Assembly (NCBI GenBank): GCA_000310025.1
Contig: FN649729.1
Coordinates: forward strand, 310,001-374,000
Direction: 5' to 3'
DNA from: Ectocarpus siliculosus
Taxonomy: Eukaryota > Sar > Phaeophyceae > Ectocarpales > Ectocarpaceae
Length of the DNA stretch: 64,000 nt
The translations under genes and the position numbers were made by a program. Shown here one piece after another: positions 46,487 to 59,500 of the stretch. The notes beneath the pieces were generated by a model. It ran no database searches. It was not told where the DNA came from and worked only from the letters and a program-made list of their open reading frames with translations. The number at the start of each line of letters is the position of its first letter. Position 1 is the stretch's first letter.

Positions 46487-49400
46487 ATGGCGACGAACCT
46501 GCCGTCTAGGGCGTGGTTCTTTGCTGGCGTAGCAATGCTGTGCACAATTCGGATTGGTGTGATGGCGCTTCGGCCGCTGGGTCGTCATTCTACGAGGAAA
46601 CGCACCTTGAGGTATGCATGTGTACATCGGCATTACTGCTGTGCATTACAGGGGTTTGACGGGTACATGCGTTCAAGCATAGGTACCCATCAGAGTGCCG
46701 GTGGCTGCTGTCGGAGCATGACTCGTCGAACATGTACCGCCAATCGTCGATATTCATCGTCCGCGTATGTGTTACGTCTCTTTGTTGACCGCATTGGTTG
46801 GGATCCAAACGGGGTTCTCTTGTCTTGAAAGTGCTACTACTGGATCGCAATCTTCTTCAGCCCCGCCTGATCTGGCCAACCTTCGCGAGCACTACGTCTC
46901 CACGGGGATCGACAGGGCGACATTGCCCAGCGAACCGCACATTCTCATGGTCAAGTGGGTGGAGGAGGCTTGCCGTTGCAAGGAGGTACGGAGTACGGAC
47001 CTTGCGCAGGTAGTGCTGGTTGTTCTTTTCTGACGTCTTTCCAATGACTCATCATCCTTCTACCTACAGCAGTACATAGACTTCGTGTAGGCGGGTTGGC
47101 GCTTTGCACAGCAGTGGCGAACACAGGACGGATGTCTACTACTTCAAAAAGTATGTATGCATAGACTACAAAAGTCCAAAGTCTTTACCTCGCTTTGTAT
47201 TGCTGCTACAGGTGCAGTGGTTGGATCGTACAATGTTTGCACTCTCTTTTCAAGATAAAGCAAGGCAGTCCAAAGCCAAGATCTTTCACTGGATATCCAT
47301 TGGTCGCGGTGTTGCACGTATACTATTTACAGTGTACCCTATAAACAACACAATAGAGTGCTGTTCTAAGGAGGCGTTGAAATTGCTTTTGTCCCAGCTT
47401 GAACTCGAAACGAAAACGCCACCCTTTGGCATTTGGTCCTCATGGGTAACGCTGAATTATGCACGTACCTCACTCACAGGTGATCGAGCCAAACGCCATG
47501 TGCTTGGCAACGGTGGGGGAAGGGGGGAAGCCATCGGCTAGATTCGTGCTCATGAAAGGCTATGACGAGAGAGGCGTCACGTGGTACACCAACTACAACA
47601 GGTGCGTTTTAGTTTTAGTGCATGTCTGCTGCGGCCAGGTAGTCCAGACCCAACGATGATACATGCGACGTTCCACCTGTGTGTGGCAATGAAACGGAGA
47701 GTGCACCGACAAGCGTCGCATCCTCTCTTGCTCGCTCTTTCGGCTCTATAATAGTAGTAGAAATTTCGCATTTGAGGTGCTCATTGTCATCCGCGTTTCA
47801 GCACGTGGAAAGATGGGAACCTCGCGTCTTCTAAATCTAAGGCGGCACTATTTATGTAGTTTTCCAGCCGTCCCACCTGTTGTGCCTATGGGACCATCAC
47901 TTTCACCATCATCGCGCTGTCCACAGGGTGTCCACAGGAACCCGAGAGGACCACACAAACGGAATACAGCATGCCTGGCGTATGGCCCTGTTGCTCACGC
48001 GAGCAAGCGTTTTTACGGTCGTTTTTATTTTTTCCCGGAGCAAGGCTGTATGGCGATAGGTCGAAGCAACGCTAGGTTGTGCTGCAATAGTGGTCCCGCA
48101 CAGCTGTTGCAGAACCAATTGACGCGTTTGGTGCGGGCCGAGGAAAGAAACTCTCTATTCAGTTATTGGCAACTAGCTACATTCACAGATATGATCCGAA
48201 GAGTCTCTTACCATCGACCATGATTTTAGACCGCGCTTACAGCGAGATGTTTTGCGACGCTACCGCGATTTCCTGGAGGAGTACCGGCTGGGGAGCTGTG
48301 ATTCCACGATTTGTTTTTGAGTACAGATTCACAAGAAAAGGATTGTTGTGCGCCTCCTAAAAACGCGGGCAATTTTCACAATGAACGGCAGTTGCTAATT
48401 GGCAACGGTCCAGTATTCCCTCGCAGCAATAGTTCAAATGGGTTGTTCTCGTACCTCGTCCGACAACCACGCACTACCCGTTTCGGCTGACGGAGAACGT
48501 TGCTGCTTCGATGGGTGCAGCCGCAAGTCGCAGGAGCTGAAAGCGTTCCCCCACGCGGCTATCACTTTCTGGTGGGGGGCACTGCACCGCTCGGTCCGGT
48601 TTGAGGGCGAGGTTGCCATGGTGAGCGAGGAGGAGAGCGACACGTACTTCAATTGCCGTCCCACCGGAAGTAAGGTGAGCCGAGAAACCGAGTTCACGTA
48701 GCCGCAAGTTGAAGCCTTGTATGTGAGAGGCCACCCACAACACCGAAGCTGCTGTAGAGTCTTGATTCGTAATGTGGTGTTTCCTATACCGCTCGTGTCC
48801 TTTCATGTGATGCCATGAGTGGTTCCGCATGACAGCTCTGCATCCTCCCCTCCTGGGAAAAACGTAGTCTTTAACTTGTAACAAGAGCTGTTTAGAGCAT
48901 CTACAGCAGGGTTCGGCACACCTCTATTGGTAGTGCTCCACATGTCTGTCAAGTACTACGTGGCAGTTGTTCGTTTTCTGTTCCGAAGAACTATTCTACT
49001 GTAGTTGCGAGATGCAGACATCTGTTGATTTTTGGGCCGCGCCCACGGTACACTTCCAGAGTTGGAAAGTCGTTCGTAGGTTTGTTTTCTCGAGAACAAT
49101 ACTCACGCATGAAACAGAACGCTTCCCGCCTTGACAAGTGTTGTGCTGATTCCATGGGCGTTGTCATCTCCTGAGAGACGGAAATGACCATACTCGTACT
49201 TCATCTTGCAGGTAGGATAAACGACGGGTGTTGAACACGTGACTTTTTTCACAACCGCGCCAGATTGCTCCTCGACCTTGTACAGCTATCAGAAACTCGG
49301 AGGCTAGCCTCGTAAAGCTGAGTACAGTTTTGAAAAAGCTTCCTCGGGCGCGCGGGAAATTTCTTTGGGCTGTAAGAAGACTTTGCACTCTGATTGTCTC

Positions 49401-51959
49401 CAGCTGTCGGGCCAGTCGGGGCCTGTCGTGTCGAACAGCCCACCAGAAGACGTCTTGAACCATAAACGTACGCAGTGAACAGCTGTTTCTGATATGATGT
49501 TGAATCTATGTGTCAGCACATGGAAACAACAGCTGAGTATGAGCAGCTAGCTGAAACAAAAAATGTAAGCGGTGGCAGCTGTTTCTGGCACATACCAATA
49601 AATAACGTCAGAAGAGAGAGCAGGCTGCACATTACTGCTGTAACGTACTACAACTCAACAGGATGACGCAATTTCAAGTCGTTTTTTGTTTGTTGTGTTC
49701 AGTTCTGTCATGACAGCGGAGACGGGTTGTATGTTGACTGTTGTTTCATCTCGCCTCATTCATCCTCACCGGATTTTTGAGACATCATGAGGCTACGGTC
49801 ACTACCTGATACTGTTCGCACGCTGGAAACGCACATTACGCACGTAGTTTGTTATTCGCTGCCCTTTCGAGGGTGTGTGTGTGTGTGTGCATTTGCTTGG
49901 AGAAAAACACCGCTTGATGACGCCGCTCAAGTCGTTCCGCTGGCCGTGATTCCGCCTGATCTGCTTAACTACGTACGTACATACAGCAGAGGTCGAGCCA
50001 TGTATGTCATGGCGGTGTAAGCAGAGATGCAGAGCAATGCACACATCTCCGTGCAGACCGCCGAGCCTAAGGTCGGGAGGTCGGCACGCACCACGTTTAT
50101 GTGCGTGGTATGCGGGCTTTCAACCAACAAAAATCCAGAAAATTAGAATATTTTGTTTAGCCAAAATCTTTATCGATGAAAAAACTCGCGCCATCCTCCC
50201 TAAAGGTTCGTAATTAGCATCTGTGTCCTCTGTTTGTTTATTTCATGTACATATGTTCTTGCACCACCCCTTGCCGCGGGGCCTTGTATGCCCTACAATC
50301 TTGTTACCTCTGTTTTCTCTTCGTGCTCGCCTATGTGCGATTCTCGTCAGATCGGAGCCTGGGTATCGGACCAAAGCGAGCCCATTGCATCACGGGAGGA
50401 GATGACATTGAAGGCGAAAGAAGTGGAGGTGAGGACCTTTCTCAATCAGTTCAAACGTTCAAGCATTGCAAATGGTAATCGCCTGCCCTTGTGGCCAAAT
50501 GGACAAGGCGTCGCCCTCCGAAGGCGAAGATTGCGAGTTCGAGTCTCGCCAAGGGTTATCTCATTTTTTATTCGAGCGAGAGAACGCTGAGCGCGCCGAC
50601 TAAGCGCTGTGTCTGCTCGTAGAAAGACATTCAAAATTCCTGCCTGTCTTACACGCTGTATTGTACAGTTGGGGGCGGCTTACGGCTTAGACTGGTTTTT
50701 TCCCCGTAGCTCACGGTACACTTTTTTTATTTTTGGGTGTACGCGGAATTGGTTTTTGGATGGGCGCGTGAGGACTAGCTCGGCCGGTGCAACCCTACGT
50801 CGGCGAATACACTCCAACCCCTCCTTCTTAGATTTTATTTCTTGCGTTGGACGGGACATCCCGTTGCCTGTTTCCTGTTTCCTGATCCATATTCCTTTGT
50901 AGTTTTTGTTGTGTTCCTTTGTGAATGGGTTGAATCGTTTCCCGGTTAGGTTTTTGTTTTGTTCTTTGTGCTGTATGCTGTCGCCGCATTTGGAGTTTTT
51001 TTCTGGCTCCATTTCTATTTTCGTTTTTTCGTACCCCTCTTTCGTTGTTGGCTTGTGCACACGGCAGGCGTCTGCGCCAGTTGTACCAGATCGGATATTA
51101 GAAGGTACTTAGCGGATACCGGAACGGTGCTTAATGTGAAGACAACAACAACAAATGCGCCATTCGGTTTTTCATATGTGGTTGGCGCTATTCGAGGCGA
51201 AGATGTTTCAGTATCACCCGATGGTTTCCAGTCGACGCCCGCCAGTCCAGCGTCATATTTTCGCGGCCGCTCTCCGCTCGTCATTGTTTCGCTGAAGCAT
51301 GCTTTTGGTTAAGCAAAACATTCTCTTTGCTATTGTTTGAAGAAAGCACGGTCACAAGAAACATGCTAAGAAAAGGCATGGAGGCAAAGGGTTGCCTTAA
51401 CCTGCATCTGCTATCTAGGGTTAGCCGCAACGCATCTGAGAGAAGATACATGCCGCGCAAAGCAATGCAAGCCTTATAACGTGCCCTTTTGCCTTCCAAA
51501 CACTGATTTATCGCGTGGCCAACAGGACGCGTTTGCCTCGGAGGGAGACAACATTCCACGACCCCCTCACTGGTGAGTGGACGTTGGCTCGAAATACCGC
51601 ATATTGGTCCACTTTCACGAAAAGTTCGACGCTGCGTCTATATGTATCCCCACGCACAGACGGACATCGATCGGTGTCATTGTTCTCACAAGGACTGCTG
51701 TCTCAGCCACCTAACCATTAGCATTGGCCATAGCACACAATGAGGTATATTTCAAAGACTCTGGGAACGATAAGCCAGCCTTGCTGCGCGTTGCAGGGGC
51801 GGCTTCCGGCTTAAACCGTCTCGTGTGGAGTTCTGGGAGGGACAGCCCTCTCGCCTGCACGACCGCTTCATGTACTCCCTTGCGTCGGACGACGCAGACG
51901 GAGCGGGGGGCGAGGATGCCAAGGCAATGCCGTGGACGATCACACGGCTGCAGCCTTGA
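46487..51959 (+). CDS. PNPO: Pyridoxamine/pyridoxine 5'-phosphate oxidase (7 exons, complete)
   Basis: FMN enzyme oxidising pyridoxamine or pyridoxine phosphate to pyridoxal phosphate (vitamin B6 salvage). Exons 46487-46611, 46832-46985, 47480-47601, 48521-48674, 50351-50428, 51526-51572 and 51797-51959 join in phase to 280 residues, close to the human 261. Landmarks: [46 protein letters not shown] (114-122, FMN contacts R114 and K119); [80 protein letters not shown] (RLHDR 246-250, phosphate and pyridoxal contacts); C-terminus WTITRLQP, where the family ends with RLxP. Residues 1-42 include a hydrophobic stretch ([20 protein letters not shown]), perhaps a targeting signal; exon 1 is the least certain, chosen for its ATG and its phase-2 GTATGC donor. 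All introns are GT-AG. Confidence 0.94.
50485..50557 (+). tRNA. trnR-CCG: tRNA-Arg (anticodon CCG)
   Basis: Full cloverleaf: acceptor GCCCTTG pairs with CAAGGGT (one G-T at the end), D arm GCC/GGC around AAATGGACAA, anticodon stem TCGCC/GGCGA with loop CTCCGAA (anticodon CCG at 50518-50520), and T arm GCGAG-TTCGAGT-CTCGC. Discriminator T. No intron and no encoded CCA. It reads CGG codons. The gene lies on the coding strand inside PNPO intron 5 (50429-51525), 57 bp after the donor. Confidence 0.96.
50564..50569 (+). terminator. RNA polymerase III terminator
   Basis: Six consecutive T residues 7 bases downstream of the tRNA-Arg 3' end. Confidence 0.8.
51097..51154 (+). repeat. Dispersed repeat, copy 2 (partner at 28307-28368)
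   Basis: Lies in PNPO intron 5 downstream of the tRNA; same strand and block order as the copy at 28.3 kb. Possibly the end fragment of an unrecognised mobile element. Confidence 0.5.
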
Positions 51960-53535
51960 AGGAGTGGCTCCACTTGCCTTGTGCCTAGCCGGGAATTGAG
52001 GCACGTGTGTATCGTTGCATGTCTATTGGGCTGACGTGAGTTCATGTCCGTGAGAGCCTGATGGAAGCGTCCGAATTTACGAACGTGACTGATGTTCTTC
52101 ACGCGATAGTGTGCCCATGGAACCCGTTGGATATACCTAAGAAGCCCAGCAGCTGGGAGGACTAGTCGAATGGAGCGGTATGTGGTAGACGTGCACGGTT
52201 TCAGAAAGCTCTCAGTCCTCTGTACCATATGAAGGTCTTCAAATAACGAGTTCGGAGTGAAACCGCACCTGCTAGTTCTCATTGCCAGAACTACCTACCG
52301 TGTTGAGTTGTGCTAAGTATGGGTCTTATCTTTTCCCTCGTGACAAGTGGAGGAAACCGCGTGCGATCAGCGTGGCATATCGATTTTGTTCTCGCACCTC
52401 TGTTGGCAAAGGCTTCCATGTGTGGGGGGCTCGCGTGGGTAGACAAAAGAATAGTGTGGTGTCGTTGACCTGGCGACAGTAGCTCTATTAAATGACGGGA
52501 GAATTCAATCCACGATGATTGTACCGCCTTCTATTAGGCATATTCTTGGGTGGGTTTACGGAGGTCCCAGAGGGGTGGATCTCAGAGATGCTCTCACTCT
52601 GTTGCCGTGTATTGCGGCTCGTGGTGGGCAAACCTCTTTTTTGTTTGTGTGTGTGGTCCTCGCTGGTGCATGATGTGCAGATGCATTGGTCCTAATTTTT
52701 TCCTCAGCACGTATTGTGCCAACCGGCTATGACTAATAACGAGGGCCAAGTCTCAGCGGCGAGTAATGGACAAAATATGCTCCATTCCGTGTAGATGAGT
52801 ACGTGAGTCTCCCTTCTCCATACCCTTCCCGATCATCTCGGAAGCCAAGTTTTGGTTGGAAAATAATATGTCGCAGAGGTAACCAGCCTCACAAGCAACG
52901 CGTCTCGCTTTTCTGTTCTTGTTCAATGTGCAAAGCACGCAGCGTGGACAACCTCTCAGGTTTTTCAGCCATAGTGCCCACACACTTTGCTGTACGGTCG
53001 AGCGTATGCGGACGTATTGTCTGGCCCTACCTGCTTGTCTGCTTTGGTGCCCCCCCGGGCGCACTCTGATGGTGCAACATGCAAAGCGGAGTGACGGGGC
53101 TGCAGCACACGACATGGTATCTCTTTTAGCCCCTTACTGTGGAGAACCTTTGAACGGTAGGTGTGGTTAACCTGCCGTCCTGCCGTGGAAAGAAATTCAA
53201 CCAGATGTAACATACAAGTAGGAACACTAAAAGAATCTCGCCAACAGCGCGACGCTCGCGACCCACGCAACTCTCACGGGGATCACGGGTGGATTTAGAG
53301 TCCCACTCTACATGGACACATGGGACTGCCTAGCAAATTATCCATAAATCGAGCAAGTGGGAATTGCACATAGGACTTTTGCCGCCCTCTCCAACAAAAA
53401 ACACGAGATTTATTTCACTCGTTGCGCGTGGTGGCACAAAGTTGCTTGTCGACTAACAATAGACACGAAGTGTTCACGCACAATTCCAATTATTTTCTAA
53501 ATACAGCACTGCACTACATACTACGCTGTCAATGA
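51960..53535. other. Interval between convergent PNPO and the repeat membrane protein
   Basis: No gene supported; only short frames without motifs. Expected to carry both 3' untranslated regions. Confidence 0.45.
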
Positions 53536-56500
53536 TTAGTGACCATCGTCCCCTCCTCGGTTGCTCCGCCGCCAGAATTCAGACGCCACATCCGAGTCGC
53601 CCCCAATGTCTTCATCGACTGTCTCTCCAAAGTCCAACCCGGAGAGACGAGGCACGTGCCGACTCTTTGACGCCATCGGGCTGGCAAATAACGGGTTCTC
53701 CGCATGCAACTCCTTGTCCAACGCGCCTCCCGTGCTCGAGAGCTCGGAAGCAGAAGACAGCACTTCAATGTCCTCCATTGATTTACCGCTAGCACCAAGG
53801 CCTGGAACATTGCGCGCGTTTCGTGCCTCTCGTTTTTTCTTGGCCGACGTGCGGCGGCCACTCTCGCGGCGGGAACTCTTGCCATTGTTTTTACTGTACG
53901 CCGGGGATGAACCTGGGGCGTCGGGCACCGACCCATCGACACCAACCGCCCGGCCGTCTTGGCCGTCTTTCAGGTCGTCGTCGGCGTGTGCCCCTGCTGC
54001 GAAGTAACCACCGTCAATGCACTTGACACCGATGATGGCGCACACCGAGGTTGCGAGAACGGTAATAAGTACGAAGATCACGATCCACATGTAAGGGTCG
54101 CTTCTTCTCATTGTCAGGTCTAAGGCGGAAGGCACGATCTCGAGGGGATCTTCGATGTGGTCCTTGTAGGAGGTGGAAGAAGGGTCTGTGCGCGGTACAC
54201 GGCGGTCGAACGGATTGGACCTCTGCGATATATTTACGGTGGAGATGATGACGTCCTCGAAGCATTCGCCGATCAAGAGTGCCGCAAACCCGTGCGTGAC
54301 GTTGGAGAAGGAGTCCAGCGCGGCTGCCGCTTTCATGGCGCCCGTGCTCTGTTTGGCGAAAGGACCATTGAACATATCACGGGAGCCAAAGTAACATTTG
54401 TCAGATACATACCAGTACGTGTTTACGGAAGTAACGTTATCAAATGAACAATAGGCGCAGCAAGAAAGACACACTTGCTCAGACTACGACAAGCATGTGC
54501 CTTTCTCCCCCGTCTCCGCACCTCGACATCTGTGACGAACTTGATCTCCATATCCGTCGTAATGGCTTGTCCTGTCGTCTGCAGAAGTCTGCCGTCCGCG
54601 CCCACCTCGGCAGCAATTAACTCTGGTGGTGGAGTGCCTAAAGACACGTTTCCCACATTTGATGTCTCTCCATGCATGCCCTCTGTATCTTCTGTCCTAG
54701 CACCTTCTTGTTCTTGTCCAGCTTGATCCGAACCTTCTATCGCTTGTTCGTCAATGGTAGTGTTGGTAGCAGCTGTGTCAGGCAGGGGAACCGGGCAGCC
54801 CCCATCGCTGTGGTTGATGCACTCGCATGTGGATACCCCGAACGCCTCGTTACACGCGGCGATTATTGCTTCTATTCCGCAAGGCTGTTCGCCTTGTTGA
54901 AGTCGACGCCTGCAATGCACAAGAGAGGCGGAGAGACGCGTGACAGACACGAGTGACTTCTCTGGAGTCCCATCAATAATGTTCTTCGTGTGTTGTTGCT
55001 GGTACGTGACAGTAGTCGTTAACATGAGTGTAGAACGACATCGCGTTGGGAATCACATGCAAACACACACTTGCAAGAAACTATGTATTGTAAGTGGGGT
55101 GTGGAGCACTCAATAGACAATAAAAGAAGAGCAGACGGCGAGGAACGCCATACTCCTCCGACATGGAAGGCAAATATTCGAGATCATAGGTGAATACTTG
55201 GCGAAAATGCACTGACTCTACAATCTCGCACCTCTGATATGGCCACAAACGTCCGTGGTCAAACGAAGCGAAAAAAGAAAGAGTGGGAGCCGAAACAGGA
55301 GTATCTTGACGAGATGATCTGACCTGGATATTTCTGCAGACACAACGCTAACAGAGGTGTAGCTCAACGCCACAGGGTTGTCACCGCCGCTAGGAGTGAA
55401 CGTCGTCACGGTTGACCTGTCAGTAATGGTAGGGTCGTCTTTCCGAGGCCCCCTTCCGGTCTGCGTGAAAAAAGGTGTCCAAAGTGGAAAGACGGCGTTA
55501 CATTCCTTTAATTCGAAGCATTCACATATTTCCGTGCGACCCCGGATCGGTACTCCTCAGTAGAGAAGTAAAGGCCATACGGCGGATGAGCGCTGTGTGA
55601 CCACAAACAACAAGGAGCCCGTAGATGCATCTCCCATCACTGGCATCGGCAAAAGTCTCCATCAACCAGTTCCTCACTACAAGGGCTTTTATCCGCTATT
55701 TTTCAGAAGAATGTTCGTGTACAACACGCAGCGAAACGGGCGAGGTTGAATCAGGGGGTTTTCCGCATTACGAGGGCGAAGACGTTGTTTTTGGGATGGC
55801 GTCAAGACCGCAGTTTCTTTCATGAACCACGATTTCATGTTTTACCATGAAATTATCATTGAAATCGTTTTTCGTAGGGTAGCCTTGCTTTCCTTCTATT
55901 GGTAAATCGTGTCAAATGTTTGCTCGTACCACGGAGGCCGTGTTGACAACGCTGCCCATGTGGAGATCTTTGGTGGTGACCGGCGAAGCCTCCGAGGAGT
56001 TGCACGTCATCGATCCTCCAGGGGGTAGAGTATCGGTAGGGCACAAGATTTCCCCCGCTAGGGCGGCATCTGTGACGCTTACGTTGACCAAGGTGGTCGT
56101 TCCACGGTTGGACACCTGCAAATACAGAAACAGTGGTGGTGGAACGGTCGAAGGATATACGTGTTGCAGCCCTCGTGCTCGAAACGACAAGGAACGGTAG
56201 AAACATCAGGATACGTGTTGTGTGTGCGGTGGTCCTGATGATCGTCGTAGACCTGGAAAACAGAGACGACGGATGCCGCTATTGTTCTGCCCTGTTTTTT
56301 TTCATAAATGTTTGGAAGTTTGTCTCGTGGGTAAGGGCGAAATTCAGATTTACGAGGAGAGTGCTCGAGGATCGATGCAACGGTTAGCGGCATGGTGAAA
56401 TAACACGGTTTGAGTGGCGCAAAGATGCACGTTCGAGCCGTGTGGCTGAGTTTGAGGAAACAGATACCGTGCGCTATCGAAATGACCGTCACGGTCATCT

Positions 56501-59500
56501 CCACGCTACACCCGATCGGTCCACAAAGCAAGGCGTTCATCGACATGAAATACATTCCGAAAATAACTCTGCAGAAACACTTGCCTCGAATAAATACTCT
56601 ATGGTGTCGCTCGCAGCGGCGCCTTCCACGTACGACGAGGTCTTCTGCAGAACAAGGTTCAGGCTACGAGCAAGGCTAACAGAGTCGAGATCAGACGTCG
56701 ATATCTCCGTCTTGGATGGATCCTGCGCCTTGACGATCACCTACAATACGATCACGTAGAACATAACGCGAGGTCAGGCTAACAGGGGAATACCCATTTT
56801 CGGGAACCTCGCTTTTGACCAAATCGAATGACTCCCGCCGTAGGGAACTATTGGCAGAGAATATGAATTCTTTGGCGCAGCTCTAGTCGCCCAAGTTGTC
56901 TGGGTGGTGAACTCGAAAGCTATCTGGTGGCTAGGTTGGGAATTCGGTTCCCGGCACATTCGTACCCAGAACTACAATTGTATGTAGAGAGCACGTTTGT
57001 TCGGGAATGTTGTTCGAGGAAAGATAGCTGAACCATTCTCGCGAAAAAACATTCTAGACAAAGCACCGCAGACTGGCCCTTTTATGTCGTCCCGATCGGA
57101 GTCCTTGAGTTCAAGAGGCAAGCGTCGGTGGTGGTAGGCAAAAACTGCGAGCGGATGATTAATCAGAATTTGAGAATAATCTGAAAAACTGCAGACCGGA
57201 GAAGGTCGGCAGCTTCAGACCACGAACACATACCTCGTTGGTGACTACGCCTTGGTCGACGTCTCTCTGAGTCAGCACATACTGGCCCGAGCACGAGAAA
57301 CTCGCGCCAGGGTCCAATGTCAGTGGATTTGCTGCACAGGTGACGTTTTGGACGAACTCGGACAGTACCTGGTGCCAATCAGTTGGTAACGAAAATGTGA
57401 GTTGTACTAGTCTGTATTTAGCCCTTGTCTGATTAACTTTCACGCCGTACATATACAACCATCAACCTCGGCATCCACTTCGTTGTCTCCTCAGGATAAC
57501 ACGTTGTTGGCCTACTACGTCTTTCCCTGCGAGCGTATTTTCACGAGGCATACCCGTACCTTGTGCGGAATGACCACCACAACAACACCACCAAAGGTAT
57601 CTGACCGATTCCGAGTTCGAGAAATGCCTTTATCGCTTGAGAGTTGTTTAACAGATAAGCGCGAACACGAAAGATGCCTGCAGAACCTGGAGCGGAAGAC
57701 TTTCTTTCAGCTGCTGTGGTAGCCCTATGCCATGTGAAACGTTGCCTGGGTGCCTGTTCGCATAAGTTTAAATTTTTAACTCGCAACGGAAACCACAGAA
57801 CGTTGGAACCTTGCCTCGCGTTCAACAGAGAAGCGGACGAGCGAATCAAATTCAATGATCTGCTGCTGTGCAGCTATTTGCTAGTCAGGATGGTCGTGGT
57901 GAATACAATGCTTAACGTTGCTCTTGAACAAGTACACTTCATTGGTACAGTATTTGTATGGGCCTGGACGCACTATTCCATTTCTTCGGTCGGCATGGTC
58001 GTTCACAGTAATGTGCTGATTAGGTTCGCATTTCAGCCCTTACGTGAAAGTCACTGACACGGACGTTGCCGTTGTTGGTGATGATAACGTCGTAGGCGAT
58101 TGTTTCACCCTCTTCCGCGAGGTTGTCCGAGTTGGGGTCGTTCAAGGTCCCAACCTGCGACATTGTGATAGTAAGAATACAATGGAGGCTGACGTTTCAC
58201 AAGGGAACAACAGCCGAACGTGTTAGATTGGTGGGTGTTGCGTCCCACTCCATGCAGCTGTGTGCAGGTGTTGTCGTGGTTCGGGCGGGGCAAGTGTACT
58301 CACCCCATTCGGCATTGGACAATTCTTGCTCATCACCGTTTACACGTAGTCAGAGCCTGTCCAAAGTGGGAGGGCCGTGCCTGGGATTCAAACGTCATCC
58401 TACGCGTGCCCACTCACAATCACCACAACTATTGCAGGGTACGCCACCAGGGCCAGCGTTTCTTCTGCGCCAGCTACCACGAGCGTCCCAGCTGGTCAAC
58501 ACAAGAGTTCGCGCGCAACATCAAGCGAGCCGGATTGTTCAATGGAGCTTGTGGAGGTAATGTTAAACGTGAGATTCAGTGTTGCAGTAGTTGGCGCTGA
58601 TGGTTCCACTTAGAGTTGGATGAAACATGCGGATGATTGCTGTTCATGGACCCATAAAATTCCATGGTTTTGCTGACAACACCACCGACGTTTGTACATC
58701 CAGACAGGGAACACGCGCGTGTTTTGTTGCAGCCCAGTTCCTAGCTCATCAAACTGACATTCTTAGCCTCTACAACACTATCGATACATAGTTCAGCCAA
58801 TGTGGGCCTAGTGTTGAATTCGTTCAAGCATGAAAAACACTCCAGGTTAGCTAGCTGCATTGCCAGCGGAAACGGCCCTGTGACAGGCACCGATGAAGAA
58901 CTTATCAAGACTAAGAGACTAATATGCGAGTTCCACATGCTGCTTTTACAACGGTAGGATGCTTGGGTTGCGGGCTCACTTGGGTCCCGTGCTTGGGATG
59001 ACACGCTTGCTGTCCTGTAGAGGGTTCCGGCGTCAACATCATCCTAGAAAGGGTGCAGCAGGAGCACGAAGATATCGGGGACATCAAATGAGAGAATCAG
59101 TGCCTCAACACGGAGAAAGCCTTCGAAAAGAACGACCGGTATTGACAAAGTATCTTGTTGAATGACTTCCGATACTGGTATATTGACTTGTTCAAAGAAC
59201 GCTGGGTGCCTTGGGGATACCTGTGTGAGGATGTGGGATGCTGTGCACGTGTATTCTTCGTCCGGAGGGAAGATATCTTGGTCGGTATTCGTCTCGGCCC
59301 AAGAAAGGCGTCGTTGGCCTACATCGCCGCAAAGACAGAGCGCGAGCAAGGTGTAGCAAGCGATCCAGTGTGAAGTTAGACACGCCCATCAAACCGAGAT
59401 GCTTATCGTCATCGCTGAACTGGGGATAACGACATGATATCTTCCGATTCATCGAGAGACATTCAAGCATAAATGCTGACAAGACATGAATATGTATCAG

